Positions 26,325 to 35,933 of a stretch of DNA of 64,000 nucleotides are shown here, in pieces. This DNA is from Agrobacterium vitis. GTDB taxonomy: Bacteria > Pseudomonadota > Alphaproteobacteria > Rhizobiales > Rhizobiaceae. Where the stretch lies: contig NZ_AP023272.1 in assembly GCF_013426735.1 (NCBI RefSeq), forward strand, positions 2,028,501 to 2,092,500, written 5' to 3'. A program made the translations under genes and the position numbers. Below the pieces are notes generated by a model. It was given only the letters and a program-made list of their open reading frames with translations, was not told the origin of the DNA and did not search any database. The number at the start of each line of letters is the position of its first letter. Within the stretch, counting starts at the first letter, position 1.

Positions 26325-27341
26325 ATGACCCACGCAAAAGCAATGATTTTGGGCTGTTCCGGCCCGGTTCTAACCCCTGATGAGCAAGCGTTCTTTAGGG
26401 AGCATCAGCCCTGGGGCTTCATTCTGTTCGGGCGCAATTGCCTTGACGCTGCGCAGATCAGTGATCTGGTTGCGCAGATGCGCGATACGGTTGGCGGGCG
26501 CAACGCGCCAGTGCTGATCGATCAGGAGGGCGGGCGCGTTCAGCGTATCCGCGAGCCGATGTGTCCGCGCTATCCATCGGGTGCCGAGATCGGTGCGCTT
26601 TACCGTCAGGACAAGGAGAAAGGGCTGCGCGCCGCTTGGCTGATGTCGCGGCTGCATGCCTTTGACCTTTTGCGCTACGGTATCAATGTCGATTGCCTGC
26701 CGGTGGTGGACGTGCCGGTCGAAGGGGCCAGCAATGTGATTGGCAATCGCGCCTATGGTTTCGATCCGGAAACGGTCGGGGCATTGGGTGAGGCGGCGGC
26801 GGCTGGATTGAAGGCGGGCGGTGTGCTGCCGACGGTCAAGCATATTCCCGGCCATGGTCGTGGCATGGCCGATTCCCATCATGAATTGCCAGTGGTAACC
26901 GCCTCGCGGGCCGAGCTGGAAGCGCATGATTTTCCGCCCTTCCGGCGTCTCAACGGTGAATTGATGGCGATGACCGCGCATGTGGTCTATTCTGCCTATG
27001 ATCCCGATTATACAGCCTCGACCTCATCCATTGTCGTGGATGAGGTGATCCGCGGACTGATCGGGTTCCAGGGACTGTTGATGAATGACGATCTCTCCAT
27101 GAATGCCCTGAAGGGGACGATTTCCGAGCGGGCAGCGGCGGTGGTTGCTGCTGGCAATGACGTGCTGCTGCATTGCCACGGCATTATGGAGGAAATGGTG
27201 CAGGTTGCGGAGCGCGCTCCTTGGCTTTCCGGGGCAGCGCTTGCGCGGGTAAAGGCCGTTGAGGCGGCTTTCGGCGGTAACGACGGCGCCGATGAACAAG
27301 CGATCCGTGAGGAATTTGCCTCTCTGATGGCGGTGGCGTGA
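26325..27341 (+). CDS. nagZ: Beta-N-acetylhexosaminidase NagZ
   Basis: GH3 glycosidase of peptidoglycan recycling that removes N-acetylglucosamine from anhydro-muropeptides in the cytoplasm, 338 residues. Family signatures are D-Q-E-G-G-R-V-Q-R-I, N-V-D-C-L-P-V-V-D-V, the K-H-I-P-G-H-G-R-G catalytic His segment at about 172-180, and the nucleophile region M-N-D-D-L-S-M. It overlaps scpA, so this enzyme is transcribed with the condensin accessory genes, a conserved alphaproteobacterial arrangement. Confidence 0.94.
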   Translation: MTHAKAMILGCSGPVLTPDEQAFFREHQPWGFILFGRNCLDAAQISDLVAQMRDTVGGRNAPVLIDQEGGRVQRIREPMCPRYPSGAEIGALYRQDKEKGLRAAWLMSRLHAFDLLRYGINVDCLPVVDVPVEGASNVIGNRAYGFDPETVGALGEAAAAGLKAGGVLPTVKHIPGHGRGMADSHHELPVVTASRAELEAHDFPPFRRLNGELMAMTAHVVYSAYDPDYTASTSSIVVDEVIRGLIGFQGLLMNDDLSMNALKGTISERAAAVVAAGNDVLLHCHGIMEEMVQVAERAPWLSGAALARVKAVEAAFGGNDGADEQAIREEFASLMAVA

Positions 27342-28222
27342 TGGCAGAGCCTGTCGCACCCGCCCCGGCCTCCGGCGTGAAGGCTGGCACCGCCACGCCG
27401 ATGGAAAAGCTGTGGCAGGGGGACGTGGCGGGCGAGCGGGCCAGCGACGATCCGTCTCTGGTGATCGATGTTGCTGGCTTCGAAGGCCCTCTGGATCTGC
27501 TGCTGTTTCTGGCCCGCAATCAGAAGGTCGATCTGTCGCGGATTTCGGTTCTGGCGTTGGCCGAACAATATCTGCTGTTCGTCGAAGAGGCCCGCAGCAT
27601 CCGCATTGAGCTTGCCGCCGATTATCTTGTCATGGCGGCATGGCTCGCCTATCTGAAGTCGCGGCTGCTGATCCCCCAACAGGCCAAGGACGACGAGCCG
27701 TCCGGTGAGGAAATGGCCGCAGCGCTGGCCTTCCGGCTGAAGCGGCTGGAAGCGATGCGCGATGCGGCTGGAAAGCTCGTCAATCGCAATCGGCTGGGCC
27801 GCGACATCTTTCAGCGCGGCGCACCTGAACATGTGCCGGATCGGGTGAATTCGGCCTTTGAGGCCAGTCTCTACGACCTTCTATCTGCCTATGCCAATCT
27901 GCGCCAGCGTCAGGCCTATACGCAGGTGACAATCGAGCGGCGCACGGTCTGGTCGCTCGTTGACGCCCGCACGCTGCTCAACCGGATGATTGGCGAGATC
28001 AACGACTGGACGGCGCTGGACAGCTATTTGCTGCAATATCTGGCCGATCCCAGTGAGCGGATCACGGCGATTGCCAGCGCCTTTGCCGCCTCGCTGGAAC
28101 TGGTGCGGGAAGGCAAGCTGGAAATTCGCCAGGCTGGCGCTTTCGAGCCGATCTATATGCGGGGCGGCAAGGGCCTGGATGCGGGGGGCATGTTGGTGCC
28201 GCATGCCGATGGTGGCGTGTGA
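27341..28222 (+). CDS. scpA: Segregation and condensation protein A
   Basis: Kleisin subunit of the SMC-ScpAB condensin complex, 293 residues. The N-terminal kleisin signature F-E-G-P-L-D-L-L-L-F-L-A-R-N-Q-K-V-D-L-S is at about residues 46-65, followed by Y-L-V-M-A-A-W-L-A-Y-L-K-S-R-L-L-I-P. The C-terminal winged-helix segment (A-S-L-E-L-V-R-E-G-K-L-E-I-R-Q) binds the SMC head. ATG 27341 overlaps the nagZ stop (TGATG); a GTG three bases earlier is also possible. Confidence 0.94.
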   Translation: MAEPVAPAPASGVKAGTATPMEKLWQGDVAGERASDDPSLVIDVAGFEGPLDLLLFLARNQKVDLSRISVLALAEQYLLFVEEARSIRIELAADYLVMAAWLAYLKSRLLIPQQAKDDEPSGEEMAAALAFRLKRLEAMRDAAGKLVNRNRLGRDIFQRGAPEHVPDRVNSAFEASLYDLLSAYANLRQRQAYTQVTIERRTVWSLVDARTLLNRMIGEINDWTALDSYLLQYLADPSERITAIASAFAASLELVREGKLEIRQAGAFEPIYMRGGKGLDAGGMLVPHADGGV

Positions 28223-28944
28223 TGGCAATGACGGGCGACAATCAACCAGATGAAGCCGATGCCAAGGGTGGGGCAGGCGGGCTTGCCGCTATTCGTGAGC
28301 GCGAGGCCTTGCGGATCGTCGAGGCGCTGGTCTTTGCCTCGGCAGAGCCAGTCTCGGAAAGTTTTCTGGCTGAACGTCTGGCGCGCGGCACCGATATTGG
28401 CGGGCTGATGAAGGCGCTTCAGGCCGATTATGCGCCGCGTGGCGTCAATCTGGTGCGGGTTGATGGACATTGGGCATTTCGCACCGCCGCTGACCTGGCC
28501 TTTGCTATTCGCCGCGAAGACAACGAGGTGCGCAAACTGTCGCGGGCGGCGCTGGAAGTGCTGGCGATCATTGCCTATCACCAGCCGGTCACACGGGCCG
28601 AAATCGAGGATATCAGAGGTGTGCAGACCTCCAAAGGCACGATCGATGTCCTGCTGGAGGCTGGCTGGGTGCGGTTTCGCGGTCGCCGCCGCACGCCGGG
28701 CCGACCTGTGACGTTCGGCACGACGCGCGATTTTCTCGATCATTTCGGGCTGGAGGAGTTGCGCGATCTGCCGGGCATGGAGGAATTGAAGGGGGCAGGG
28801 CTGCTGACCGGTCGCATCCCGGCGAATTTCCATGTGCCGATGCCAATGGATGGTGATGCGCTTGGTGAGGACGAAGACCCGATCACCCAGCTTGATCTGG
28901 AGGAACTGGGCCTGCTGGCACCCGCCGATGCCCGTGATGCGTAA
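28222..28944 (+). CDS. scpB: Segregation and condensation protein B
   Basis: Winged-helix dimer partner of ScpA in the SMC complex, 240 residues. Typical segments are R-I-V-E-A-L-V-F-A-S-A-E-P-V-S-E, A-L-E-V-L-A-I-I-A-Y-H-Q-P-V-T-R-A-E-I-E, and I-R-G-V in the second wing. The C-terminal acidic tail is a little longer than in many homologues. Coupled to scpA by TGATG. Confidence 0.94.
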   Translation: MAMTGDNQPDEADAKGGAGGLAAIREREALRIVEALVFASAEPVSESFLAERLARGTDIGGLMKALQADYAPRGVNLVRVDGHWAFRTAADLAFAIRREDNEVRKLSRAALEVLAIIAYHQPVTRAEIEDIRGVQTSKGTIDVLLEAGWVRFRGRRRTPGRPVTFGTTRDFLDHFGLEELRDLPGMEELKGAGLLTGRIPANFHVPMPMDGDALGEDEDPITQLDLEELGLLAPADARDA

Positions 28945-29122
28945 TCTGTTGTTGAGCTTGGACTGTAGAAATGCCCATAAAATCTGCGGGACTGTTGATG
29001 GGGCGGCGGCGGTGTCTTGCCTCCCGTCATTTCCCATGCCAATCAGGTAAAAGATTTTGTAATTTGAAAAAGATGCACAAACATCTTACATCGGTAATAC
29101 CGATCAATAAGGAGTGGGGACC

Positions 29123-29338
29123 ATGGGTTCTTTCAGTATGTGGCATTGGCTGATCGTTCTGGCGATTGTGCTGTTGTTGTTTGGCCGCGGCAAGATCCCG
29201 GAACTGATGGGTGACGTTGCCAAGGGCATCAAGAGCTTCAAGAAGGGCATGTCGGATGACGATACGGCCCCTGACGGGACACCTAAGCCCGCTGATCAGT
29301 CGAAGACCGTGGACCACCGGGCCGACGATCACAAATAA
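29123..29338 (+). CDS. tatA: Sec-independent translocase subunit TatA
   Basis: Small pore-forming subunit of the twin-arginine pathway, 71 residues. It has the [21 protein letters not shown] membrane helix, the F-G-R-G-K-I-P-E-L hinge and the amphipathic helix [15 protein letters not shown], then a short charged tail. ATG 29123 is chosen because GGAG lies nine bases upstream and M-G-S is the conserved beginning; the upstream GTG 29114 is unlikely. Confidence 0.95.
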   Translation: MGSFSMWHWLIVLAIVLLLFGRGKIPELMGDVAKGIKSFKKGMSDDDTAPDGTPKPADQSKTVDHRADDHK

Positions 29339-29432
29339 CCATGCGTGCAATTGAATGAGGCCGGTGCCCGATGGCGCCGGTCTGTTTCTGGAATGGGTCG
29401 CCGCTTGGCCGACGGCTTCAGGAGACTGAAGA

Positions 29433-30368
29433 ATGCTTGACATTGGCTGGAGCGAATTGCTGGTCATCGCGGTCGTGCTGATCGTTGTGGTTGGTCCGAA
29501 AGACTTGCCGCCCATGTTGCGGGCCTTTGGCAAGATGACGACGCGGTTGCGCAAGACGGCGGGCGAATTTCGCGCCCAGTTCGACGAAGCCCTGCGCGAA
29601 GCCGACATGGACGATGTGCGCCGCACGATCGATGACGCCCAGCGGCTAAACCCCGCCAATGCGTTGCGTGAGGCGATCAATCCGTTGCGGCAGATGGGGG
29701 CTGATATCAGATCGGATCTCCAGCGTTCGACGCAGGTGGATCATTTTCCTGAAGATGACAGCAGCCGCCTTCCACTGGCGGATGAACCGGCCCGGCCGAT
29801 GACGGCGGAAGATCTTCCACCACTGGCACCGCTGGGCGACACCCTCGCAAAGCCGCAATTACCGGGTTCGGCTGCTGCGGCACCTGTGACAGCACCGGTC
29901 GTCAAGGCAACCGAAACTGTCACCCCAGTGGAAAAAGCACCGGTGAAACGGGTGCGAAAGCCGAAGTCGGACGCCACGGCGCCTGAAGTGCTGACGTCTG
30001 AAGTGTCGGCGCCTAAGGTAGCAAAGACGGCAAAAGCCACGAAAGCCAAGGCTGTTTCCAAGCCAGTCAAAAATCTAAAGCCAGCGGCCGTCACCGCGCC
30101 GATCACGCAGGCGTCTGTTGATGCGGATATTGCTGTTTCGGATTCGTCGCCGAAGACGACGACGCGCGCCAAGCGACCAGCAACGACAAAGGGTCTGCCG
30201 GAGACGGTTGCCGCGCCAGCAGCGAAAAACAAAACCGTGTCCAGGAAGAAGACTGTCCCTGACGAGACGACGGCCAGCCAGCCTGAGTCGCGTGCGCCAG
30301 ACACTGGTAAGCAAGACACCAGCAAACAAGACACTGGCAAACAAGACACCAGTAAGGGTGAAGCATGA
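29433..30368 (+). CDS. tatB: Sec-independent translocase subunit TatB, with long Lys/Ala-rich tail
   Basis: Substrate receptor subunit of the Tat complex. Residues 1-90 are standard: M-L-D-I-G-W-S-E-L-L-V-I-A-V-V-L-I-V-V-V-G-P-K-D-L-P, then the amphipathic helix. At 311 residues it is much longer than E. coli TatB (171): residues 150-300 are a Pro/Lys/Thr/Ala-rich tail like histone H1, ending in tandem D-T-G-K-Q/D-T-S-K-Q repeats. AGGAG lies eight bases before the start. The end overlaps tatC by four bases. Confidence 0.93.
   Translation: MLDIGWSELLVIAVVLIVVVGPKDLPPMLRAFGKMTTRLRKTAGEFRAQFDEALREADMDDVRRTIDDAQRLNPANALREAINPLRQMGADIRSDLQRSTQVDHFPEDDSSRLPLADEPARPMTAEDLPPLAPLGDTLAKPQLPGSAAAAPVTAPVVKATETVTPVEKAPVKRVRKPKSDATAPEVLTSEVSAPKVAKTAKATKAKAVSKPVKNLKPAAVTAPITQASVDADIAVSDSSPKTTTRAKRPATTKGLPETVAAPAAKNKTVSRKKTVPDETTASQPESRAPDTGKQDTSKQDTGKQDTSKGEA
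30297..30357 (+). repeat. Short tandem repeat in the 3' end of tatB
   Basis: Four 15-base units encode D-T-(G/S)-K-Q repeated, differing by a few bases (GACACTGGTAAGCAA, GACACCAGCAAACAA and so on). It is an in-frame coding repeat, so changes in copy number would alter only the length of the tail. Confidence 0.8.
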
Positions 30369-31177
30369 GTGACGACATTGAGGACAAGCCGCAGCCGCTG
30401 ATCGAGCATCTGATAGAGCTGAGGACGCGGCTGATCTGGTCTTTGGGTGCGTTTTTCCTGGCCTTCATCGTCTGCTTTTTCTTCGCCAAGCATTTGTTCA
30501 ATCTTCTGGTCATTCCCTATAAATGGGCGGTGATCTGGGCGCATCTGGATGTCAGCAAAGCAGAGCTGATCTATACGGCACCGCAGGAGTTTTTCTTCAC
30601 CCAGGTCAAGGTGGCGATGTTTTCTGCCATGGTCATCGCTTTTCCGGTGATTGCTGCGCAGATCTACAAGTTCGTGGCACCGGGCCTTTATAAAAACGAG
30701 CGCCAGGCCTTCCTGCCGTTCCTGGTCGCCTCTCCGATCCTGTTCCTGATGGGGGCGGCGCTGGTCTATTTCTTCTTTACCCCGATGGTGATGTGGTTCT
30801 TCCTGGCCATGCAACAGGCGCCGGGGGAGGGTGATGTGGCGATTTCGCTGATGCCGAAAGTTTCGGAATATCTCAGCCTGATTATGTCGCTGGTCTTTGC
30901 CTTCGGACTCGTGTTCCAATTGCCCGTTGTCACCACGCTTCTGGCCCGGGTCGGGATTATCGACAGCAAGTGGCTGGCCGAAAAGCGCAAATATTTCATC
31001 GTCATCGCCTTCATCGTCGCGGCTGTCCTGACGCCGCCCGATCCGATGTCCCAGATCGGTCTTGCACTGCCCACCATCCTTCTCTACGAAGTCTCGATCT
31101 ATGCGGCAAAGCTGGTGGAACGGGAACGGTCGAAGAAAGCTGCGGCAGAGGCCAGTACTTCCACCGAGGTGAAATAG
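30365..31177 (+). CDS. tatC: Sec-independent translocase subunit TatC
   Basis: Six-helix core of the Tat translocase that binds the twin-arginine signal, 270 residues. Typical features are the N-terminal [13 protein letters not shown], the F-x-K-V-A-M-F-S-A loop, [11 protein letters not shown], and the conserved [10 protein letters not shown] in the last loop. It starts inside the tatB stop (ATGA), so tatB and tatC are coupled; tatA precedes with a 94-base gap. Confidence 0.95.
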   Translation: MSDDIEDKPQPLIEHLIELRTRLIWSLGAFFLAFIVCFFFAKHLFNLLVIPYKWAVIWAHLDVSKAELIYTAPQEFFFTQVKVAMFSAMVIAFPVIAAQIYKFVAPGLYKNERQAFLPFLVASPILFLMGAALVYFFFTPMVMWFFLAMQQAPGEGDVAISLMPKVSEYLSLIMSLVFAFGLVFQLPVVTTLLARVGIIDSKWLAEKRKYFIVIAFIVAAVLTPPDPMSQIGLALPTILLYEVSIYAAKLVERERSKKAAAEASTSTEVK

Positions 31178-31218
31178 CCTGCGTCAGAATTTGGCCCGCT
31201 TACATATTTGGAACGACG

Positions 31219-32502
31219 ATGCTTGATATAAAATGGATTCGTGAAAACCCTGAGCTTCTCGATCAGGCGCTGGCAAAGCGCGGAGCAGAGCCGCTGTCGC
31301 AGAGCCTGATTGCGCTTGATGAACAGCGCCGGGCGGTCGTCCAGTCCATGCAGGACATGCAATCGCGTCGTAATTCCGCGTCCAAGGAAATCGGCGTGGC
31401 CATGGCGCAGAAGGATATGGCGCTGGCCGAAAAGCTGAAGGCCGAAGTTGCCTCGCTGAAGGACACCCTGCCGGCTGCCGAAGAAGACGAACGTCGCCTG
31501 AGTGCGGAACTGAACGATGCCCTGTCGCGCATTCCCAATATTCCGCTGGATGATGTGCCTGTTGGCGCGGATGAACACGACAATGTCGTGGCGCGTGTTG
31601 TGGGCCAGAAGCCGGGCTGGAACCACAAGGCTATCGAGCATCCGGAAATCGGCGAAGCGCTGGGCTATATGGATTTCGACCGGGCTGCCAAGCTTTCCGG
31701 CGCACGGTTTACCGTCCTGACCGGGCCGTTGGCGCGGCTGGAGCGGGCGCTTGGCCAGTTCATGATCGACCTTCATACCAGCGAGCATGGCTATACCGAA
31801 GTTTCCTCGCCGCTGATGGTGCGTGATGAGGCGATGTATGGCACTGGCCAATTGCCGAAATTTTCTGAGGACCTGTTCAAGACCACCGATGGCCGCTGGC
31901 TGATCCCGACGGCCGAGGTGACGCTGACCAATCTGGTCTCCGGCGAAATTCTCGATCAGGAAAAACTGCCGCTGCGCTTTACCGCTTTGACGCCGTCCTT
32001 CCGCTCGGAAGCGGGATCGGCCGGGCGTGATACGCGCGGCATGCTGCGCCAGCATCAGTTCTGGAAATGCGAACTGGTGTCGATCACCGATGCGCAGAGC
32101 GCCTTGGCGGAACATGAGCGGATGACGGCTTGCGCCGAAGAAGTGCTGAAGCGCCTTGGCCTGCATTTCCGCACCATGACGCTTTGCACCGGGGATATGG
32201 GTTTCGGTGCGGCCAAGACCTACGATCTGGAAGTCTGGCTGCCGGGACAGAACACGTTTCGTGAAATCTCCTCCTGCTCGGTTTGCGGCGATTTCCAGGG
32301 ACGGCGGATGAATGCCCGCTACCGCAACAAGGATGGCAAGGGCACGACATTCGTCCACACGCTGAATGGTTCAGGTACGGCGGTTGGCCGGTGCCTGATT
32401 GCCGTGATGGAGAACTATCTTAACGAAGATGGCTCGATCACTGTGCCAGACGTATTGTTGCCCTATATGGGCGGTCTGACGAGAATCGAAAAAGCCAGCT
32501 AA
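31219..32502 (+). CDS. serS: Seryl-tRNA synthetase
   Basis: Class II synthetase charging tRNA-Ser, 427 residues. The N-terminal arm ([16 protein letters not shown]) is the antiparallel coiled coil that binds the tRNA long arm. Class II motifs are clear: T-A-E-V-T-L-T-N, motif 2 [14 protein letters not shown] with H-Q-F-W-K-C-E, and motif 3 [10 protein letters not shown]. It follows tatC by 41 bases; a frame extending upstream into tatC is not used. Confidence 0.96.
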   Translation: MLDIKWIRENPELLDQALAKRGAEPLSQSLIALDEQRRAVVQSMQDMQSRRNSASKEIGVAMAQKDMALAEKLKAEVASLKDTLPAAEEDERRLSAELNDALSRIPNIPLDDVPVGADEHDNVVARVVGQKPGWNHKAIEHPEIGEALGYMDFDRAAKLSGARFTVLTGPLARLERALGQFMIDLHTSEHGYTEVSSPLMVRDEAMYGTGQLPKFSEDLFKTTDGRWLIPTAEVTLTNLVSGEILDQEKLPLRFTALTPSFRSEAGSAGRDTRGMLRQHQFWKCELVSITDAQSALAEHERMTACAEEVLKRLGLHFRTMTLCTGDMGFGAAKTYDLEVWLPGQNTFREISSCSVCGDFQGRRMNARYRNKDGKGTTFVHTLNGSGTAVGRCLIAVMENYLNEDGSITVPDVLLPYMGGLTRIEKAS

Positions 32503-32535
32503 AACCAGGCTTCAGAAACGTCTTGACGAGGACCA

Positions 32536-33306
32536 ATGCGGATTCTGCTGACCAATGACGATGGCATTCATGCAGACGGTCTGGCCGTTCTGGAAAGAAT
32601 CGCCCGGACGCTGTCCGACGATGTGTGGATTGTTGCGCCGGAAACCGACCAGAGCGGGCTTGCCCATTCGCTGACCTTGTCGGAGCCGTTGCGACTGCGG
32701 CAGCTTGGTGAGAAGCGCTATGCCCTGCGGGGAACGCCGACCGATTGCGTGATCATGGCCATCCGCAAACTGCTGCCCGGCAAGCCGGATCTGGTGCTAT
32801 CGGGCGTCAATGCCGGGGCGAACCTTGCTGATGATGTCACCTATTCCGGCACGGTGGCTGGGGCCATTGAAGGCACGGTGCATGGGGTGCGCTCGTTTGC
32901 GCTTAGCCAGGCCTATAGCTACGTGGCTGGCCATTCCATTCCCTGGGATGTGGCTGAAACGCATGCGCCAGCGCTGATTGCCAAGCTGATGCGCATCGAC
33001 CTGCCGCCCGGCACATTCCTCAACCTGAATTTCCCCAATTGCGAGCCGGGCGAGGTTGCGGGCGTCGATGTGACCTCACAGGGCAAACTCGACTTTGGGC
33101 TCAGCGTCGAAGAGCGGACGGATGGACGTGGGCTGCCCTATTTCTGGCTGCGATTCGGCGACCGTAAGGGCAATTTCCGCCCCGGAACCGATATTGGCAC
33201 ATTGCGTGACAACCGTATTTCGGTCACGCCGCTGAAGCTGGACCTGACCGATTACGCGGTTCAGGATATCATCGCCGCCGCGCTGAACCCGGAGGTGGGG
33301 TCTTGA
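32536..33306 (+). CDS. surE: 5'/3'-nucleotidase SurE
   Basis: Metal-dependent survival-protein nucleotidase of 256 residues acting on nucleoside monophosphates. The N-terminal [11 protein letters not shown] gives the metal-binding Asp pair; the loops [10 protein letters not shown] and [11 protein letters not shown] with Y-S-G-T-V-A-G-A complete the active site. GAGGA lies six bases before the ATG. Overlaps pcm by four bases: the classic surE-pcm-nlpD stress operon order. Confidence 0.95.
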   Translation: MRILLTNDDGIHADGLAVLERIARTLSDDVWIVAPETDQSGLAHSLTLSEPLRLRQLGEKRYALRGTPTDCVIMAIRKLLPGKPDLVLSGVNAGANLADDVTYSGTVAGAIEGTVHGVRSFALSQAYSYVAGHSIPWDVAETHAPALIAKLMRIDLPPGTFLNLNFPNCEPGEVAGVDVTSQGKLDFGLSVEERTDGRGLPYFWLRFGDRKGNFRPGTDIGTLRDNRISVTPLKLDLTDYAVQDIIAAALNPEVGS

Positions 33307-33956
33307 AATCCGCAATGCTTGAAAAAGAAGGCTTTGCCGCCCTGGTGCTGCGGCTGCGCTCCGAGGGAATTTCCGACATCAACCTGCTGACGGCAGTGGA
33401 ACAGACGCCCCGCTCGCGATTCGTCGCCCATCATCTGGCCGAGCACGCCTATTCCCGCCAGACGATCCCGCTTGAATGCGGTGCCTTCATGGAAGGGGCC
33501 GATCTTGCCGTCCGGCTGATCGAGCGCCTGCGGGTCAAGCCCGGCCAACGGGTGATGGAGGTCGGCACCGGTAGCGGGTTCATGACCGCTGTTCTGGCGC
33601 GGCTTTGCGAACGTGTCGTCTCGGTGGAACGCTACAAGACGCTGGTCAACGATGCGCAGGCCCGTCTGGAGCAATTATCGGTCCGCAATGCGATTATTCG
33701 TCATGGCGATGGCAGCCTGGGCTTGCCGGGCGAAGGGACATTCGACCGAATCATCGCGACCGCCGCCTTCCCATCGATGCCGAAAGTCTTTACCGAGCAA
33801 CTGGTCCATAACGGGGTGCTGCTGGCTCCGTTGATTTTGGACGAAAATCGATGCGTCATGGTGCGGCTCACCCGTACCGGTAGCCGGTTTGAGCGGGAAG
33901 ACCTGTTCGAGGTTCCCTATCTGCCCCTAACGCCGAATGTTGCTGCCTTCCTCTGA
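33303..33956 (+). CDS. pcm: Protein-L-isoaspartate O-methyltransferase
   Basis: Repairs isoaspartyl residues in damaged proteins using SAM, 217 residues. Motif I is [15 protein letters not shown]; the substrate loop [17 protein letters not shown] near residues 41-57 and [10 protein letters not shown] also fit. TTG 33303 is the start: GGAGGTGGGG ends two bases before it (core spacing seven), while ATG 33315 is too far. This is the second PCMT-family gene of the window and the more canonical one. Confidence 0.92.
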   Translation: MKSAMLEKEGFAALVLRLRSEGISDINLLTAVEQTPRSRFVAHHLAEHAYSRQTIPLECGAFMEGADLAVRLIERLRVKPGQRVMEVGTGSGFMTAVLARLCERVVSVERYKTLVNDAQARLEQLSVRNAIIRHGDGSLGLPGEGTFDRIIATAAFPSMPKVFTEQLVHNGVLLAPLILDENRCVMVRLTRTGSRFEREDLFEVPYLPLTPNVAAFL

Positions 33957-34207
33957 TTGGAAGCTTCGACCTCTCTAAATTTACCAGAATGGGAGGGTTT
34001 TGAGGTGGCTAGTTCAGCGCCCTTAATTTTTATGGTTAATGGCTTTTTTGTAAAACCCCGGCACAGCAGGGTTTCCAGAGACACAGCCCCCGGTTTTCCT
34101 GCGATTTTTTGCGGAATGTTGATAAGGATTCCACGCGGTTAACCGCCCGGTAACACTAACGCGCTTTAATAAACTCACAAATGGTTGCGTCGTCAGTGGG
34201 TTGTATC

Positions 34208-35818
34208 ATGCGTCAGAGTCAGTCTTATAAATCCGGCATGCCTGTTGCCCAGATTCTCTGGGTGGGCCTGATGGCAAGCGTCGCAACTGGTTGCAGTTCC
34301 GATTCGAGCCGCTTTTCCGGCCTGTTTTCCAAAACCGATTCGATGACGACCGCCTCGACCGGCGGCCAGATCACTGGAATGGCTAATGCACCGGTGCCCC
34401 AGACGGATGTCGATGGCGGCGGCTCTTATGCTCCAGTGGCGTCCGGCGGATCGATGGGTGGCGGTGGTTATGGCAATCGCCAGCAGGCGATGACGCAGCC
34501 CTATCCGGCCCAGCAGACCTATTCGCCAGCTCGGCGTGCCTCCTCGGCTGTGTCCGTTCAAAAGGCCGAACTTGCGCCGCCGTCCGGTTCCACCGCATCG
34601 ACAGGCCCGATCTCTTCGCGCCGCCAGACGGCCTCGGCCCAGCCATTCCCCGCGGCCACACACCAGTCGGCTGCACTGGAAGATGGTGATGGTCTGTCCA
34701 CCAACACCCTGCCGCAGCCGGCAAAGCCCGGCCCAGCGAATGGTCAAGGCGCCAATGGCCAAGGTGCCAATGGATGGAGCACGGTCAATGCACCCCGGGT
34801 CGTGCTGAAGCCGGGCGAAAGCCTGGCAACCCTGTCACAGCGTTACGGCGTGCCGGAAAAGGAAATCGTCAAGGCCAATGGACTTTCGACGGCAGGGGCT
34901 GCGCGTCCCGGTCAGTCCATCCTCATTCCGACCTTCGGTTCGCGCAATACGCCGACCAGGGCGGCGGCTGCCGAAGGCACGCTGTTGCCCCCAGGTCAGT
35001 CCCCCGGACCAACGCCGCGCCAGGAAGAAAAGGTCGCGGTATTGCCGACCAATCCGAAGCTGCGCGATAAGGTCAAGACCGATATTGCCGCAAACAACAC
35101 GACCAATGCCGCGGGCACCGGCAAGACGCCGCCAGCCGCTGGCACCTATGTGGTCAAGTCAGGCGACTCGATTGCCAAGATTGCCCGCGAAAACGGTGTT
35201 TCCGTTGCAGCCTTGAAGCAGGCGAACCATCTCGGCACCCAGGGTGTCCGGGTTGGCCAGACGCTGGAACTGCCGCAGGCCGATCAAAAGCTGGCCGCGA
35301 CACCTGTCAGCACGGCGCCTGCCAATACTAAGCCGGAAGCGCCGAAGGTGACTGCTGCGGCTCCGGCACCTGCTGCGCCGACCAAGTCGGTCACCGATGT
35401 TGCGTCCGCTGATCCAGGCGACAAGGCTCCGGATGCGACTGGCATCGGCAAATATCGCTGGCCTGTGCGTGGTGCGGTGGTGGCTCCGTTTGGCGCCAAT
35501 GTCGCTGGTAAGCGCAATGACGGTATCGATATTTCCGTGCCGACCGGTACGCCGATCAAGGCCGCTGAAAACGGCGTGGTCATCTACGCTGGCAATGGTC
35601 TGAAAGAACTCGGCAACACCGTGCTTGTGCGCCATGACGACGGCACTGTGACTGTTTACGGCCATGCCGATGCCATTTCCGTTCAGCGTGGCCAGAAGGT
35701 GCAGCGCGGCCAGCAGGTGGCGACGTCAGGCATGAGCGGCAATGCCAGCCAGCCGACCCTGCATTTCGAAGTGCGCAAGGATGCGACCCCGGTCAACCCG
35801 ATGGGTTTCCTGGAATAG
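34208..35818 (+). CDS. nlpD: NlpD-like LysM/M23 lipoprotein with degenerate peptidase site
   Basis: Envelope lipoprotein of about 536 residues. Lipobox A-T-G-C follows a short hydrophobic stretch (I-L-W-V-G-L-M-A-S-V-A-T-G-C). LysM domains at about 196-240 and 313-356 bind peptidoglycan; a LytM/M23 domain spans about 415-530. The first zinc-ligand motif, normally H-x-G-x-D, reads N-D-G-I-D, so one ligand is missing, although G-H and L-H-F-E later on remain. Such domains, as in E. coli NlpD, activate amidases instead of cutting. ATG 34208 gives a lipoprotein signal; the upstream ATG 34181 adds nine residues. Third gene of a surE-pcm-nlpD set, 250 bases after pcm. Confidence 0.88.
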   Translation: MRQSQSYKSGMPVAQILWVGLMASVATGCSSDSSRFSGLFSKTDSMTTASTGGQITGMANAPVPQTDVDGGGSYAPVASGGSMGGGGYGNRQQAMTQPYPAQQTYSPARRASSAVSVQKAELAPPSGSTASTGPISSRRQTASAQPFPAATHQSAALEDGDGLSTNTLPQPAKPGPANGQGANGQGANGWSTVNAPRVVLKPGESLATLSQRYGVPEKEIVKANGLSTAGAARPGQSILIPTFGSRNTPTRAAAAEGTLLPPGQSPGPTPRQEEKVAVLPTNPKLRDKVKTDIAANNTTNAAGTGKTPPAAGTYVVKSGDSIAKIARENGVSVAALKQANHLGTQGVRVGQTLELPQADQKLAATPVSTAPANTKPEAPKVTAAAPAPAAPTKSVTDVASADPGDKAPDATGIGKYRWPVRGAVVAPFGANVAGKRNDGIDISVPTGTPIKAAENGVVIYAGNGLKELGNTVLVRHDDGTVTVYGHADAISVQRGQKVQRGQQVATSGMSGNASQPTLHFEVRKDATPVNPMGFLE

Positions 35819-35873
35819 GCGTCGCTTCGCGAGAGTTTTTCTTGAATAAGGTAGTGCGTTTCAGGAAAGTTGA

Positions 35874-35904
35874 GAAAGGCCCGGAGCAATCCGGGCCTTT
35901 CTTC
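35874..35904 (+). terminator. Terminator between nlpD and the convergent ATPase gene
   Basis: GAAAGGCCCGGA (35874-35885) and TCCGGGCCTTTC (35890-35901) form a perfect 12-bp stem with a GCAA loop, followed by TTC. The A/T-rich stem ends allow it to serve both converging genes. Confidence 0.85.
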
Positions 35905-35933
35905 ATAAGGGGCTTTCGATTGGGCTGCAAAAC

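Noticed and set aside
30297..30357. Tandem 15-base repeats as a possible CRISPR-like array
   Set aside because: Units are contiguous without spacers and in frame within tatB; they encode a repeated pentapeptide.
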